DNA of 64,000 nucleotides from a virus. Both the position numbers and the translations under genes were made by a program. Below are positions 1 to 8,598 of this stretch, in pieces (the stretch's first letter is position 1; each line of letters opens with the position of its first letter). The notes below the pieces were generated by a model that was not told where the DNA came from, did no database searches, and was given only the letters and a program-made list of their open reading frames with translations. Location: positions 23,726 through 87,725 of IMG/VR virus record IMGVR_UViG_3300011187_000003, one strand, 5' to 3'.

Positions 1-6
1 AACTTT

Positions 7-252
7 TTATTTTACTTTAAATTTATCAAAGTTATTGCTTTCAAAGGTTTTGCCTATCAATTTATCTGTTCTATCTTTTACAGTACCTTTTTTGACAGAA
101 TCTCTTCTTGCACTATAACAATATCCTGTATCTAAAAATCTTATATTATAATACTTAATGCCATGCTTATTTTTTCTATCTATACTTAAAACTTTATAAT
201 CATTCCCACTCTTAGAGGTTTTTATTTTATCAGTTAAGTCATCTCCTATAAT
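7..252 (-). CDS. AP2/HNH-associated-like small protein, no ATG start
   Basis: An open frame of about 81 codons runs to a TAA at 7-9. It reads IKYYNIRFLDTGYCYSARRD followed by GTVKDR, a pattern I associate with the DNA-binding AP2-like segment of phage HNH homing-endonuclease proteins. There is no ATG, GTG or TTG start; an ATT codon at 252-250 follows AGGAGTG at good spacing and overlaps the end of the upstream gene. Either a rare AUU start is used or this is a remnant of a longer endonuclease. The nuclease part itself is absent. Function is inferred from pattern only. Confidence 0.4.
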   Translation of the reverse strand: MIGDDLTDKIKTSKSGNDYKVLSIDRKNKHGIKYYNIRFLDTGYCYSARRDSVKKGTVKDRTDKLIGKTFESNNFDKFKVK

Positions 253-464
253 AAATCACTCCTATCATAAAGTTCTTCATCAAAATAAATCTCATTAATA
301 TCTTTTTCTAAAAGCTTGTGATATTCATCTTCCAGCTGGGCGTATGTATGTCTAGCATGCTCAACTTCTCCCCTTTTCTCTAAGAGATAGTCTTTAACTA
401 TTTGCTTCTTCTCATCATCAAGCGCATGCCTAACATCACTCATAACTGTTCTTGCTCTTACCAT
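246..464 (-). CDS. small charged helical protein
   Basis: 72-residue protein starting at the ATG at 464, which has AAGGAGTG eight bases upstream; an upstream in-frame GTG lies inside that ribosome binding site and was not used. The sequence is almost entirely helix-forming and charged, with a likely coiled coil over residues 8-60. It is the gene directly downstream of the exonuclease gene on the same strand and probably belongs to the same operon. I do not recognise a family. Confidence 0.7.
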   Translation of the reverse strand: MVRARTVMSDVRHALDDEKKQIVKDYLLEKRGEVEHARHTYAQLEDEYHKLLEKDINEIYFDEELYDRSDLL

Positions 465-476
465 TAATACCACTCC

Positions 477-1187
477 TTAAAGTTTATTAATATTTTTGTC
501 AACAACATCTGAAGGTAATAGCTTTAAAACCTTTTCAGCAACCATCTCAGTCCTCTGTACATCTCTTCTGCAGTGGGTGATTACATCATCAAGCTTACCT
601 TGTTCAATAAGCTCTTTAGTTTTAGCCCCATCTATGTACTCCTCTTGCTGGTAAGGGTCAAAGAAAAACTGGTAAACAGATTGTAAATCATTAGAGGAGA
701 TTGTTTTGTCCTCTTCATAATCTAACCAGTCAACATTTTTCATTTTAGTTAGTTTTTTATATGTTTTAGGTTTTGTGGTATACTCAACATCATTTGCTTT
801 TGCTAACTTTTTAACATCAGACGCTCTCAATCTTGACTTTGGCACAGGCTCAGTAACATTGGTGCTAGTATTAAAATACCTCTTTACGAGTGGGTAAATA
901 TCAATGTGATGTAAACCATCCATTGACCATTGTATCCCCTTTAAGCCTGCCTTAGTGCGCAAGAATGGGAAATCAAATCCTCCCTGATAATTCTCACCAT
1001 TGTAGGTAACCACCAAAGTATCCCATCTACTAAGCTGTGACATAAAATTCATTAACCCTTGAAGGGTAGTATTAATCTCATTAGCATTTCTTTTCCTTGT
1101 CACACTGCAAACAAAGTCATTGTCAATTGCTGATAGGCCAGTAGTTTCAATATCAAAAGTCGTTAAATTCCACCTTCCAAAACTCAT
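477..1187 (-). CDS. DnaQ-like 3'-5' exonuclease (RNase H fold)
   Basis: Likely proofreading or single-strand exonuclease of the replication module. The N-terminus carries TFDIETTG (ExoI motif with D12 and E14), the middle has GGFDFPFL (ExoII-type FD), and the C-terminal part has HCRRDVQRTE, an ExoIII-like motif with H three residues before D. The start at 1187 follows GGGGAGATAGG and removes a 12-residue leader that overlaps the ribosome binding site. A promoter lies at 1215-1243. The phage also encodes a C-family polymerase (34 kb) with no exonuclease domain of its own, so this may be its separate proofreading subunit; that pairing is inference. Confidence 0.8.
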   Translation of the reverse strand: MSFGRWNLTTFDIETTGLSAIDNDFVCSVTRKRNANEINTTLQGLMNFMSQLSRWDTLVVTYNGENYQGGFDFPFLRTKAGLKGIQWSMDGLHHIDIYPLVKRYFNTSTNVTEPVPKSRLRASDVKKLAKANDVEYTTKPKTYKKLTKMKNVDWLDYEEDKTISSNDLQSVYQFFFDPYQQEEYIDGAKTKELIEQGKLDDVITHCRRDVQRTEMVAEKVLKLLPSDVVDKNINKL

Positions 1188-1214
1188 CCTATCTCCCCTT
1201 TTCCTCTTACTATT

Positions 1215-1243
1215 ATTATACACAAATCGTTATCTTTTTTCAA
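1215..1243 (-). promoter_or_regulatory. class II promoter for exonuclease operon
   Basis: On the minus strand: TTGAAA (1243-1238), 17-bp spacer, TATAAT (1220-1215) with an extended -10 TGTG just upstream. It matches the recurring GGTTGAAA ... TGTGTATAATAATAG pattern seen at six other places in the window. Confidence 0.75.
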
Positions 1244-1260
1244 CCATTATTTTACACTTA

Positions 1261-2208
1261 TTACAATTTATCTCTATTCTTGTAACATTTATCAAAAATA
1301 CTTTTATCTTCAATATCAGCAATGTCTTTGTATTCTTCAGGCAATTCTATTACTTCAACATTCATCAATGCCAGTATCTTTTTAATAGCCTTGTTTCTAC
1401 CATTCACACCTTCTTCATCTGAATCAAAGCATAGCACAGCAGTGCTTCCCAACTGTCTAAGTATCCATTTTCTCTCACCTAAGTCATTATTACCTAGAGC
1501 TACAGCATTTTTATAACCCCATTGAGCCAACCTCAGTACAGATTTTTCATCCTCAACAACAATCACTTCATTAGTATCTAGCTGGCTAACTCTATGTGCA
1601 TTATAAAATGTCTTTGCTTTACTGCCACCTTTTTTAGTTTTATACTTAGCATCATGCTCATCAGTAACATCTCTCCCAGCTACAGCAACTAAATCACCAT
1701 CAATATTACGCCAAGCAAATATTACTCTGTTGTGGAGGTCGTCAAAAGGGTCAGCACTATATCCCACATCATATTCTTCCAGTATTTCCTGCGAGAAGCC
1801 TTTGTCTAGCAGGTATTGGTGAGTATACTGTGAATACTCCTCAACAAGATTTTCATTAATGGTTTGATTATCTTCTTTGTCAACTAACTCTAGCAATGAT
1901 TCTTGAGTTTTGGTTTGGCTATCAAAAACTATTTTCTGATTACTAAAACTTTCTCCAGTGATTATCTCTACTGCTTCTTTAAAGGTCACACCCTCATATT
2001 CTCTAACAAAGTCTATGGTGTCACCACTTGCACCACAACCCTGACAATGATAAACATTCTTGTCAGTATTGATAAAGAGGGAGGGGTCATTGTCGTCATG
2101 AAAGGGACAAACAGCCTTATACTCATCCCCCATTGCCCTTTCTATATCTATGTATTGCTCAATCACTCCCTCAATTGCTATATCATTCTTTATTTCACTG
2201 ACCTTCAT
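1261..2208 (-). CDS. DnaG-type DNA primase
   Basis: Synthesises RNA primers for phage replication. The N-terminal CHC2 zinc finger is complete: C34, H37 (CPFH) and C55, C58 (CQGC). The Toprim catalytic core follows, with VEDEKSVL near residue 218 (the conserved acidic motif) and FDSDEEG near residue 258 (DxD). At 315 residues it is about half the length of a bacterial DnaG and lacks the C-terminal helicase-binding domain, as is common in phage primases. It sits next to the helicase gene cluster on the same strand, with only 2 bp to the upstream gene. Confidence 0.88.
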   Translation of the reverse strand: MKVSEIKNDIAIEGVIEQYIDIERAMGDEYKAVCPFHDDNDPSLFINTDKNVYHCQGCGASGDTIDFVREYEGVTFKEAVEIITGESFSNQKIVFDSQTKTQESLLELVDKEDNQTINENLVEEYSQYTHQYLLDKGFSQEILEEYDVGYSADPFDDLHNRVIFAWRNIDGDLVAVAGRDVTDEHDAKYKTKKGGSKAKTFYNAHRVSQLDTNEVIVVEDEKSVLRLAQWGYKNAVALGNNDLGERKWILRQLGSTAVLCFDSDEEGVNGRNKAIKKILALMNVEVIELPEEYKDIADIEDKSIFDKCYKNRDKL

Positions 2209-2210
2209 AG

Positions 2211-2567
2211 TTACACTCTGTCATTTACTTCAGGGTTTTTAGCAACATAGACTTTACTATTGAACTTAATTACCACTACATCACCTGAACGAACAGTCAT
2301 GTCTCCATCATGCTCATATGCCCTTGAGACCATACCATCAATCTCTTCATCACTAAGCTCAACACCAGTAACTGGTTTGAAATTATCAGGATACACATCC
2401 ACAGCCTCAACCTCTGGTACTTTGTACATGTTATCATCAGGGCTATTAATAAGGGATACTACATAATCATCTCCTTTATTATATTCTAACTTTGCATATG
2501 AACCTACTAGTTTTTTCCTAACATATGGTAAACAACTATCAACATCCTTAACCAAAACAACTCCCAT
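2211..2567 (-). CDS. hypothetical protein in replication operon
   Basis: 118-residue acidic protein between the primase and helicase genes, in a tightly spaced operon. It seems to be mostly beta strand, ending in a hydrophobic strand pair (SGDVVVIKFNSKVYVAK). I do not recognise the family; the position suggests a role linked to priming or helicase function, which is inference. Confidence 0.7.
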   Translation of the reverse strand: MGVVLVKDVDSCLPYVRKKLVGSYAKLEYNKGDDYVVSLINSPDDNMYKVPEVEAVDVYPDNFKPVTGVELSDEEIDGMVSRAYEHDGDMTVRSGDVVVIKFNSKVYVAKNPEVNDRV

Positions 2568-2600
2568 ATATTATTCACTCCTCTTAGTATTATTTCACAT

Positions 2601-3995
2601 CTATTGTTCTACAAATAATAATCTTTCTTGGTCTAAATTCATCTCAATACATTCTCCATTGTTAGTGAAGTCATGCTCACTACCATGTCTATTTTTCTTG
2701 ATTACAAAAGCATAGTCACCCATCAATAAGTGTTCTTCTCTCTCTTCATTAGAGATTTTCTTTAAGATAGCATAAGCTGTTGAATGTCTCTCAATATCCT
2801 GTGATTCTGCAGAGAACATTTCCTGATATGTCTTTGCCTGACTAGCTGTTGCCACCCAAATACCTAGTGGGTCAGCGATATCTTCCTTCATTCTATTAAC
2901 AACATCACCTAACCAGTGGCGTAAAGCTTCATCACTGCCACCAAAGGCAGAACTACGCTTAACATAGTCCCAAACAAATCCTTGAATATCATATTTATTT
3001 TTGTAGTATCTAGCTCTACGAACAAGTTTATCTGCTGAGTATCCTCTAATTAAGTCTATGTAGATGGGGGATTCTTCAAGGGTTTTTACTGCATCAAGTA
3101 CTCTCTTCCTCATCTTTTCATTACCCTTCTTGTTATAAATACCATTCTCTATGTAGTTTGGTGGTAGGCCAGCTATCTCAGCTACCATTCTGTCTCTCTG
3201 CTCATGTTTAGGCATCTCATTAGCTCCCCAATATACTGGTTTACCATCATCAACACCAACTTTTTTAACTATATTCTTCAGCATGATTGATTTACCCACA
3301 CCAGTTTGAGCATTGATTATAAGGACACTACCATCTCTTAATAGCCCCTGTGAAAAGGTATCAACTTGTGGGTATGGTGAAGGCTGACCAGTAAATCCTT
3401 TATTGTTGACTTCTCTGCTTAGGTACTCATCCCTCATACCTTCAGCAATATGCTCTGCTTGGTGAGTTTGATTAGTATACTCATCAGTAACCTCAAGTGT
3501 TGTCCTCTCAGCAAGGCCTAATACTTCCTCTAAGCTCATCTTTTGATAATCCTGAATAAATTTATCCTTGAGATTATCATTCCTTGCTATCAAATCATTA
3601 ATAGCAACATCTTTCTGAAGGTCTTTTATGTACATATCTATACTACTAGGGTCAACATCAAGCTTCTTAAGTGTTCTTATGTATTTTGATATTGCCTGTT
3701 CAGCATTATCATTCTTGTCACCTAACTCTTCCTCAAAAATTTCTCTAACATTATGGAATTTATCTATATAATTAATAAGTGTTACTTCATCAAACCTACC
3801 ATGCTCCATATCTTTCTTTCTTGCTATGTAGTCCAGTATCTCAAACAATGACCTGTTGTACTCAACATCAGTGTACTTGTCAAAATCCTCTTCAGTTAAT
3901 TCAACCTGATAAATAAGTGGTGGATTCTGAGCAATACAAGCTAAGATGCTTTGTTCAATAATCTTAGTGTCTATTATCTCATCCTGCACAAACAT
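2601..3995 (-). CDS. replicative DNA helicase, DnaB family
   Basis: Hexameric 5'-3' helicase of the phage replisome. The first 100 residues resemble the DnaB N-terminal collar domain (IIEQSILACIAQNP). The RecA-like ATPase domain has Walker A NAQTGVGKS near residue 228 and a Walker B-like hydrophobic strand ending in D (IQGFVWDYVKRS) near residue 345. 464 residues is the usual DnaB length. The ATG at 3995 lies immediately after AGGAGGG; the GTG at 3989 has better spacing and may be the true start. It is in the same operon as the primase. Confidence 0.88.
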   Translation of the reverse strand: MFVQDEIIDTKIIEQSILACIAQNPPLIYQVELTEEDFDKYTDVEYNRSLFEILDYIARKKDMEHGRFDEVTLINYIDKFHNVREIFEEELGDKNDNAEQAISKYIRTLKKLDVDPSSIDMYIKDLQKDVAINDLIARNDNLKDKFIQDYQKMSLEEVLGLAERTTLEVTDEYTNQTHQAEHIAEGMRDEYLSREVNNKGFTGQPSPYPQVDTFSQGLLRDGSVLIINAQTGVGKSIMLKNIVKKVGVDDGKPVYWGANEMPKHEQRDRMVAEIAGLPPNYIENGIYNKKGNEKMRKRVLDAVKTLEESPIYIDLIRGYSADKLVRRARYYKNKYDIQGFVWDYVKRSSAFGGSDEALRHWLGDVVNRMKEDIADPLGIWVATASQAKTYQEMFSAESQDIERHSTAYAILKKISNEEREEHLLMGDYAFVIKKNRHGSEHDFTNNGECIEMNLDQERLLFVEQ

Positions 3996-4003
3996 CCCTC
4001 CTA

Positions 4004-4435
4004 TTAAACTGTTTTTCCTTTTGAATATAAGATATATGATGTATTAATTGTAAAAAGGAGCATCAGATTTCTGTTAGATAATTTTCCAGAACCATCTAAG
4101 TGAAGCTCACAAAAACTATTTATCATAGAGGCATACTTCTTTTTGTCGAGCCTTCTTAGTTTATATGTTTTTTTAAACTGCAAGAAAAGCTCTATAATTT
4201 CTTGCTCATATAACCCTCTTTCTAGTAATAGAGAAATAATATCTTTATTGAAGCTTTGACATGTTGCAGTTATGTCTATATCAGCCTTAAGATACAAGTC
4301 TAAAAGAGTTTTATCTAAGCCTCTTACAACACTTGCTACCATCTCACTAGAGGTAGTTCTGTGTCCTAGCTCACCAAAATAACCTCTTAAAATATCAATA
4401 TAGTCATGTGTTAAGCTTCTTGTAGTGGTCATCAT
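4004..4435 (-). CDS. hypothetical helical protein
   Basis: 143-residue protein, largely alpha-helical by eye, with no motif I recognise. It overlaps the stop of the upstream transglycosylase gene by 4 bp (ATGA-type coupling) and ends 9 bp before the helicase start, so it is translated as part of this operon. A helicase loader or accessory role is possible from position alone. Confidence 0.7.
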   Translation of the reverse strand: MMTTTRSLTHDYIDILRGYFGELGHRTTSSEMVASVVRGLDKTLLDLYLKADIDITATCQSFNKDIISLLLERGLYEQEIIELFLQFKKTYKLRRLDKKKYASMINSFCELHLDGSGKLSNRNLMLLFTINTSYILYSKGKTV

Positions 4436-5070
4436 ATTTTACTCCCCTTCCTGTTTTGTTCCATTAATTTTGAGTGATAAGTAATTCTTCCCAGCACTTC
4501 CATAACATATTTTCTCCATCTCTCTTTATTTTCATCAACTGAAGGGTTGTTATAAGACATAATTGCAGTAAATCTATCCTTCTTTTGTTGTAGCTGGTGG
4601 TAGTAATAGTACACAGCAAGCTTAGCCTGAGTATTAGTATCTTCTGCAAGTAAATCTCTGTCGTATTTCCAGCCTCTGCTGTTAGCAATTCCTTTTGCTG
4701 TATTCCACTGCATAGAGAATACACCAAATGATGTACCATTATCTATATAATTATTATAATTGACAAAACCAGTCTCCAACTCAACAATTGCAAAAATATC
4801 CTTAGCAACTCTCTTATAATGAACTTCAGGGTACATATAATTTAGTTTTTTGCTCCACTCAATAATAGAATCAACCCTTTTTTGTGCCTGTTTAAATGTC
4901 ATAGCATCAGCTGTATCCAATTCAGGCCTATTTCTTACCCACTTATCATTGATAAACATTGCCCTCTTAATTCCAAACTCTCTAAAAGAAGCTGTTTGAC
5001 CCACAACTGTAAATATCAACACAAGCAATGCTAATAGGGCTATAGTTAACGCTTCCTGTTTAGATAACAT
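4432..5070 (-). CDS. membrane-anchored lytic transglycosylase
   Basis: Predicted to cleave peptidoglycan glycan strands. Residues 7-25 form one transmembrane segment or uncleaved signal anchor (ALTIALLALLVLIFTVVG). The rest fits a lysozyme-like SLT domain: catalytic Glu in VELETGFVNY (near residue 99), SFGVFSMQ (the GLMQ-type motif) and AIMSYNNPS (the AYN-type motif). Its setting is odd: it lies inside the replication operon, far from tail and lysis genes. It could remodel the wall, act in superinfection exclusion, or belong to a conjugation-like function. The family call is reasonably firm; the role is open. Confidence 0.8.
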   Translation of the reverse strand: MLSKQEALTIALLALLVLIFTVVGQTASFREFGIKRAMFINDKWVRNRPELDTADAMTFKQAQKRVDSIIEWSKKLNYMYPEVHYKRVAKDIFAIVELETGFVNYNNYIDNGTSFGVFSMQWNTAKGIANSRGWKYDRDLLAEDTNTQAKLAVYYYYHQLQQKKDRFTAIMSYNNPSVDENKERWRKYVMEVLGRITYHSKLMEQNRKGSKI

Positions 5071-5093
5071 AATATACCTCCTTATAATTTAAA

Positions 5094-5127
5094 GGGAGAG
5101 AAAGGCCTGTTTTGGCCTTCCTATCCC
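5094..5127 (-). terminator. GGCC hairpin between operon segments
   Basis: AAGGCC (5102-5107), loop TGTTTT, GGCCTT (5114-5119), flanked by outer GGGA/TCCC complementarity. No long U-run follows on the minus strand, so it may be a weak terminator or RNA-processing stem. Confidence 0.5.
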
Positions 5128-5136
5128 AATATGTAC

Positions 5137-6096
5137 TTACAGTAATTCTTCATATTCCTCTGACTCAATAATACCTTGGTAACTATCAATTTCCTCAATA
5201 GTTAACTCATTAACTTTTTCTTTGCCAAACTTCTTCTTCAGAATCTTTCTGCTTTCAGCTGGCTTAATGCCTGCATCTTTGATTTTAGAGATTAACTCTT
5301 TTTTCTTAGGCTTTTTGTCTTGCCTTTTGTAATAATCATCAATCATCTGCTGAGTTACACCTTGTTCTTCATTGTTTCTCTCAATGGCCTCATCAAAGGC
5401 TTCTTTTAGCTCATCAAAATCTAGGTCAATCTTATCTGTATTGAAGTCTAAGCGTGACCCTGCTTCCTGATGATTGGTAGGTCTAACAAAGAGCTTTCTC
5501 TGCCCTTCTTCATCAAAGTCAGCAAGTAAGAAGATGTCAGTCATATTCTTAAGGAACTTACCTGCTTTGCCACCTACATCTAAGTCAATCTTATTTTTCT
5601 CCCCACCTAAACCATCTTTCTCAGTGGTGGTTTTCATATGTGCTACAAAGATTACACCAAACCCATTTGATAAGAGTTTTCTAATGATACCTTCAACTTC
5701 ATCATTGACGAACCCCCAACCCTTACCAAAATCTCCTATATCAGCTGGAGAATCAACATTATATTTCTTTTTGATATAATCCTTAGCCAAATCATATGGC
5801 ACGCCAAATGGGTCGAATATGGCTGTTTTAAAGCCATATCCATCATTCTCAATAAACTCATTCACACCAGCCTTAAAAACTACCCATGCATGTTTATTTA
5901 ACTCATTTGATTTCTTCATTACATCAAACTCATGTGTTAATAGTCCTGATGTAGATGGTTCAAACTTAAAGTGGTATGGTTTTGGAAAGTCATTTGCTAG
6001 TGTAGTCTTACCAACCTTATTTCTACCTGTTATTACCCAAATATACTCTTCCATCTTTTGCTTTGGGATGGAAGGTTCTAAATCAAGAATACCCAT
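5137..6096 (-). CDS. Sak4-like RecA-fold recombinase / AAA_24 ATPase
   Basis: 319-residue P-loop ATPase of the type found in many phage recombination modules (Sak4, 'phage nucleotide-binding protein'). Walker A is GRNKVGKTTL (residues 24-33), a Walker B-like strand is TAIFDPFG, and VIFVAHMK matches the sensor-like strand of RecA-fold proteins. The C-terminal 70 residues are lysine-rich and then acidic, probably a flexible interaction tail. Sak4 proteins work with phage single-strand binding proteins, and an SSB-like gene lies directly upstream, which supports the call. Confidence 0.8.
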   Translation of the reverse strand: MGILDLEPSIPKQKMEEYIWVITGRNKVGKTTLANDFPKPYHFKFEPSTSGLLTHEFDVMKKSNELNKHAWVVFKAGVNEFIENDGYGFKTAIFDPFGVPYDLAKDYIKKKYNVDSPADIGDFGKGWGFVNDEVEGIIRKLLSNGFGVIFVAHMKTTTEKDGLGGEKNKIDLDVGGKAGKFLKNMTDIFLLADFDEEGQRKLFVRPTNHQEAGSRLDFNTDKIDLDFDELKEAFDEAIERNNEEQGVTQQMIDDYYKRQDKKPKKKELISKIKDAGIKPAESRKILKKKFGKEKVNELTIEEIDSYQGIIESEEYEELL

Positions 6097-6161
6097 ATAT
6101 TTATCACTCCTATTTTTTTAATTTATAATATTATTTTACTACTCTTTGTTATACTTTACAT

Positions 6162-7082
6162 TTAATAGCCAGATTCAAAATTGTTATCAAAGCCATCTTC
6201 AAACCCACCTAACTCATCAACATCAGCCTGCTCATGCACTGTACCAATAAAGCCAACTTCAAGCTCATTTAAGTTACCTTGAACGATATCATACTTGTTA
6301 GTGATTACCTCAGTGTTGATATCACAGCCAACTGTAATATTATCATACTGCTTAATCTTATCATCAAACTGTTCAGCGATATCACCATATGCTACTAAGT
6401 GGAATAGCTCTAAGTTATATAATCCATCCTTAGCCTCATCTAGTTTCTCAGCTAGCATGTAAAGCTTCTTGATATCAGTGGTATCCTCAATCTTTTCTTT
6501 TAACCTAATGATTTCTGCATCAACATCATCATTTGTATCTATGTAGTATTCAACTTCATTAAGTAAGACTTCCTGTCTAGTCATATCATCATTGTTCTCA
6601 CCTTTTTCAACATCAAACTGGTCAAAAATACCAAGTGTGATTTCAGCTTTAGGGGTTTTTTCTTCAACTTCCTGACCTCTAACTTCTTTAACAAGGTTAA
6701 TCTCTTTAGTTACTACATCTCCTGAAAGTCTTGCAGTAGCCATTTCTTCAGAAGTTTCAGAGACCTTATCAATACCATATACTTTATTTTTTCTCTTGCT
6801 AATCATTCTATTAGCAATTCTTCTCTGCCAATCTCCATTGAACTTACTTTCATCTAGCTCTCCACTGATGCGATACTTATCACCATCTACAAGGCTCTTA
6901 AGGGCATCCTTTACAATACTAAGTGGTTTACCATTATCTTTCTTTTCCCACATCTGCACAGTAATATTATTACCATCTGCATTGAGTCTAACTTTGCCAA
7001 GTGGGGTACCAATATCTGTATTGTACCCAATATCCTCAACTGTTCCTACTACCTTTGCACTATTCCCAAATCTACTATCCAT
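6162..7082 (-). CDS. single-stranded DNA-binding protein candidate
   Basis: 306-residue protein with an OB-fold-like N-terminal region (alternating strands over residues 8-95, including VQMWEKKDNGK) and a very acidic C-terminal tail ending in DGFDNNFESGY. An acidic tail is the hallmark of SSB proteins, which use it to recruit replisome partners. It lies directly upstream of the Sak4-like gene, the usual SSB neighbour. I could not identify a named SSB family, so the call rests on fold pattern, tail and context. Confidence 0.6.
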   Translation of the reverse strand: MDSRFGNSAKVVGTVEDIGYNTDIGTPLGKVRLNADGNNITVQMWEKKDNGKPLSIVKDALKSLVDGDKYRISGELDESKFNGDWQRRIANRMISKRKNKVYGIDKVSETSEEMATARLSGDVVTKEINLVKEVRGQEVEEKTPKAEITLGIFDQFDVEKGENNDDMTRQEVLLNEVEYYIDTNDDVDAEIIRLKEKIEDTTDIKKLYMLAEKLDEAKDGLYNLELFHLVAYGDIAEQFDDKIKQYDNITVGCDINTEVITNKYDIVQGNLNELEVGFIGTVHEQADVDELGGFEDGFDNNFESGY

Positions 7083-7143
7083 TATTATCCTCTCCTTTAA
7101 ATAATTTTATTAAAAGACTTATGTACAAGAACATTTATGTTAA

Positions 7144-7169
7144 TCAGAGGGGAGGGTAGACCCCTCTGA
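7144..7169 (-). terminator. 9-bp GC-rich hairpin
   Basis: TCAGAGGGG (7144-7152), loop of 8, CCCCTCTGA (7161-7169), a perfect stem in the untranslated space between the 56-residue gene and the SSB-like gene. No U-run follows on the minus strand; probably an RNA processing or stability stem. Confidence 0.5.
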
Positions 7170-7173
7170 AGGC

Positions 7174-7344
7174 TTAACTGAGAACCTCAATTGCTTCTAA
7201 TAACTTCTCTTCTTCCTTATCTTCTATGTCCCCCCCAAATTTTCTCAGGGTCATTATACAAAACTCTTTGCATTGCTCAATTACTTTTGCTCCTAGTGAC
7301 CTATTTTCTGATAGGCAATTACATTTATCATCTTCTTTTTCCAC
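7174..7344 (-). CDS. 56-residue cysteine-containing protein
   Basis: Small gene starting at GTG 7344 with AAGGAG ten bases upstream and ending at TAA 7174. It has four cysteines in the first half (CNC near the N-terminus, then C and C) and an acidic helical C-terminus. It contains a run of seven G on the coding strand, which could be prone to slippage. It is the first gene behind the promoter at 7417-7445. Function unknown. Confidence 0.6.
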   Translation of the reverse strand: MEKEDDKCNCLSENRSLGAKVIEQCKEFCIMTLRKFGGDIEDKEEEKLLEAIEVLS

Positions 7345-7416
7345 TACAGACCACTCCTTGTTGAGATTTTGTTGTATTTTTTATCATTTGTCCCCAATTT
7401 TACCCTGTCTAATATT

Positions 7417-7445
7417 ATTATACAAGTGAGACACTAATTTTTCAA
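7417..7445 (-). promoter_or_regulatory. class II promoter for SSB/Sak4 operon
   Basis: Minus strand TTGAAA (7445-7440), 17-bp spacer, TATAAT (7422-7417), followed by AATATTAG. Same signature as the promoter at 1215-1243. Confidence 0.75.
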
Positions 7446-7486
7446 CCAGATTTTGGGATTTTTTTTGAGAAATTTTTAATTAACTA

Positions 7487-8527
7487 TTATTTTTGGTTTA
7501 ATTTCCTTGCTCTGAGATGAGGGAACAGCTGTTTTTTACCTTCCACTCTGCTTTTTGCAAAGTCATCCAGTAATGTAAAGAAGTATCCAATATTAGCTCC
7601 TTTTTTAGCTGTCATCTCCAGTGCTTCAAAAACTAAGGTATTGTCAAAGTAATATCCAAAAGCTATCTCCATCTGTTTCAATGTTGGTAGCTGGCTAAAT
7701 GTTTTATCAAACTCTTTTATAAATTCTACACCTAGCTCCTCAGAAATATATTTAGGCAAGTTATCCACAAGCTGTTTAATTTTAATTTCAAACTCCCCTA
7801 GTTCTTTTTCTTTTTCTTTAATTCTTGTTAATAAAGAACTATGGTTCTTCTTTGTGGGGATGTTTTGACACAGTGCGAATACATCCCCCTGCGAATCTCC
7901 ACATGGGGAACTATTATCCCCCTGCGAGGATTCCTGTTGTGACAGTGTTCCATCCACTTTTTCATCTTTTTGGTCACATGGGGAACTATTATCCCCCTGT
8001 GATTTTGCCCCCTGTGGATAACTTTCAGGTGGAGACTCAATTTTACCCTGTGGATAACTTTCTTCTACATCATCTTCAGGGAATAAAGAGTAAAAAGAAC
8101 TGGTAAAATTACCTAACTTTTTTTCAAGAATTTCATCCCTTGCTTTTTTGTTAACATCCTCTCCCTTTTTATTCCTTTTAACAGGGAGTCTTTCATATGC
8201 TAATTCTTTAGTCCATAGTTTTCTTTTGGTATAGATGTAACCTTTCTTCACCAAAAATGGGATTCCTTTCTTTTTTATATAGCCTTTACTATACCCTGTT
8301 TCTTTTGCAATGGTTTTTCTACTGACCCAGCAAGTGCCATCTGCATCCATATGAAGGGCAAGGCAGATAAATACTGAGAGAGAGCAACCCTTAAGCTCAT
8401 TCAACTGTTGTTCTCTAAACAATGTATTAAGCTTAATATAAACATTCCTTGAGAACTCTTTATCTTGATTTAACCTGCCCTCTCTACCAAAGCTAACTGT
8501 AATATCTTTTTTCTCTGTCACTGGCAT
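7487..8527 (-). CDS. phage replisome organiser / replication initiator
   Basis: 346-residue protein with an N-terminal winged helix of the HTH_36 type (VFICLALHMDADGTCWVSRK, then KTIAKETGYSKGYIKKK). A low-complexity hydrophilic linker occupies the middle, with SQGDNSSPC twice and SYPQG twice, and a second helical domain follows at the C-terminus. Initiators of this type bind iterons that often lie inside their own gene, and the DNA encoding the linker here holds two exact 25-bp repeats and two DnaA boxes. Start chosen at ATG 8527, following AAGGAAGCAGGTG. It is expressed from the promoter at 8570-8598. Confidence 0.72.
   Translation of the reverse strand: MPVTEKKDITVSFGREGRLNQDKEFSRNVYIKLNTLFREQQLNELKGCSLSVFICLALHMDADGTCWVSRKTIAKETGYSKGYIKKKGIPFLVKKGYIYTKRKLWTKELAYERLPVKRNKKGEDVNKKARDEILEKKLGNFTSSFYSLFPEDDVEESYPQGKIESPPESYPQGAKSQGDNSSPCDQKDEKVDGTLSQQESSQGDNSSPCGDSQGDVFALCQNIPTKKNHSSLLTRIKEKEKELGEFEIKIKQLVDNLPKYISEELGVEFIKEFDKTFSQLPTLKQMEIAFGYYFDNTLVFEALEMTAKKGANIGYFFTLLDDFAKSRVEGKKQLFPHLRARKLNQK
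7870..8060. repeat. intragenic iterons and DnaA boxes (origin candidate)
   Basis: Inside the replisome-organiser gene. A 25-bp direct repeat occurs at 7900-7924 and 7975-7999 (75 bp apart), each containing GGGG-AACTATTAT-CCCC. CCCCCTG followed by CGA, TGA or TGG recurs five times between 7885 and 8057. Two DnaA boxes, TGTGGATAA, lie at 8013-8021 and 8049-8057. GC content is clearly higher than in the flanks. Confidence 0.6.
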
Positions 8528-8569
8528 CACCTGCTTCCTTTTTTTAGCATCTCACTTGTTCTACATATT

Positions 8570-8598
8570 ACTATATCAAGCACACTATAATTTATCAA
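8570..8598 (-). promoter_or_regulatory. promoter for replisome organiser
   Basis: Minus strand TTGATA (8598-8593), 17-bp spacer, TATAGT (8575-8570). It overlaps the last codons of the upstream sigma-like gene. Confidence 0.6.

Noticed and set aside
7174-7344. Apparent frameshift in the 56-residue gene
   Set aside because: Careful counting gives seven consecutive C on the plus strand, which keeps a single open frame to 7174.
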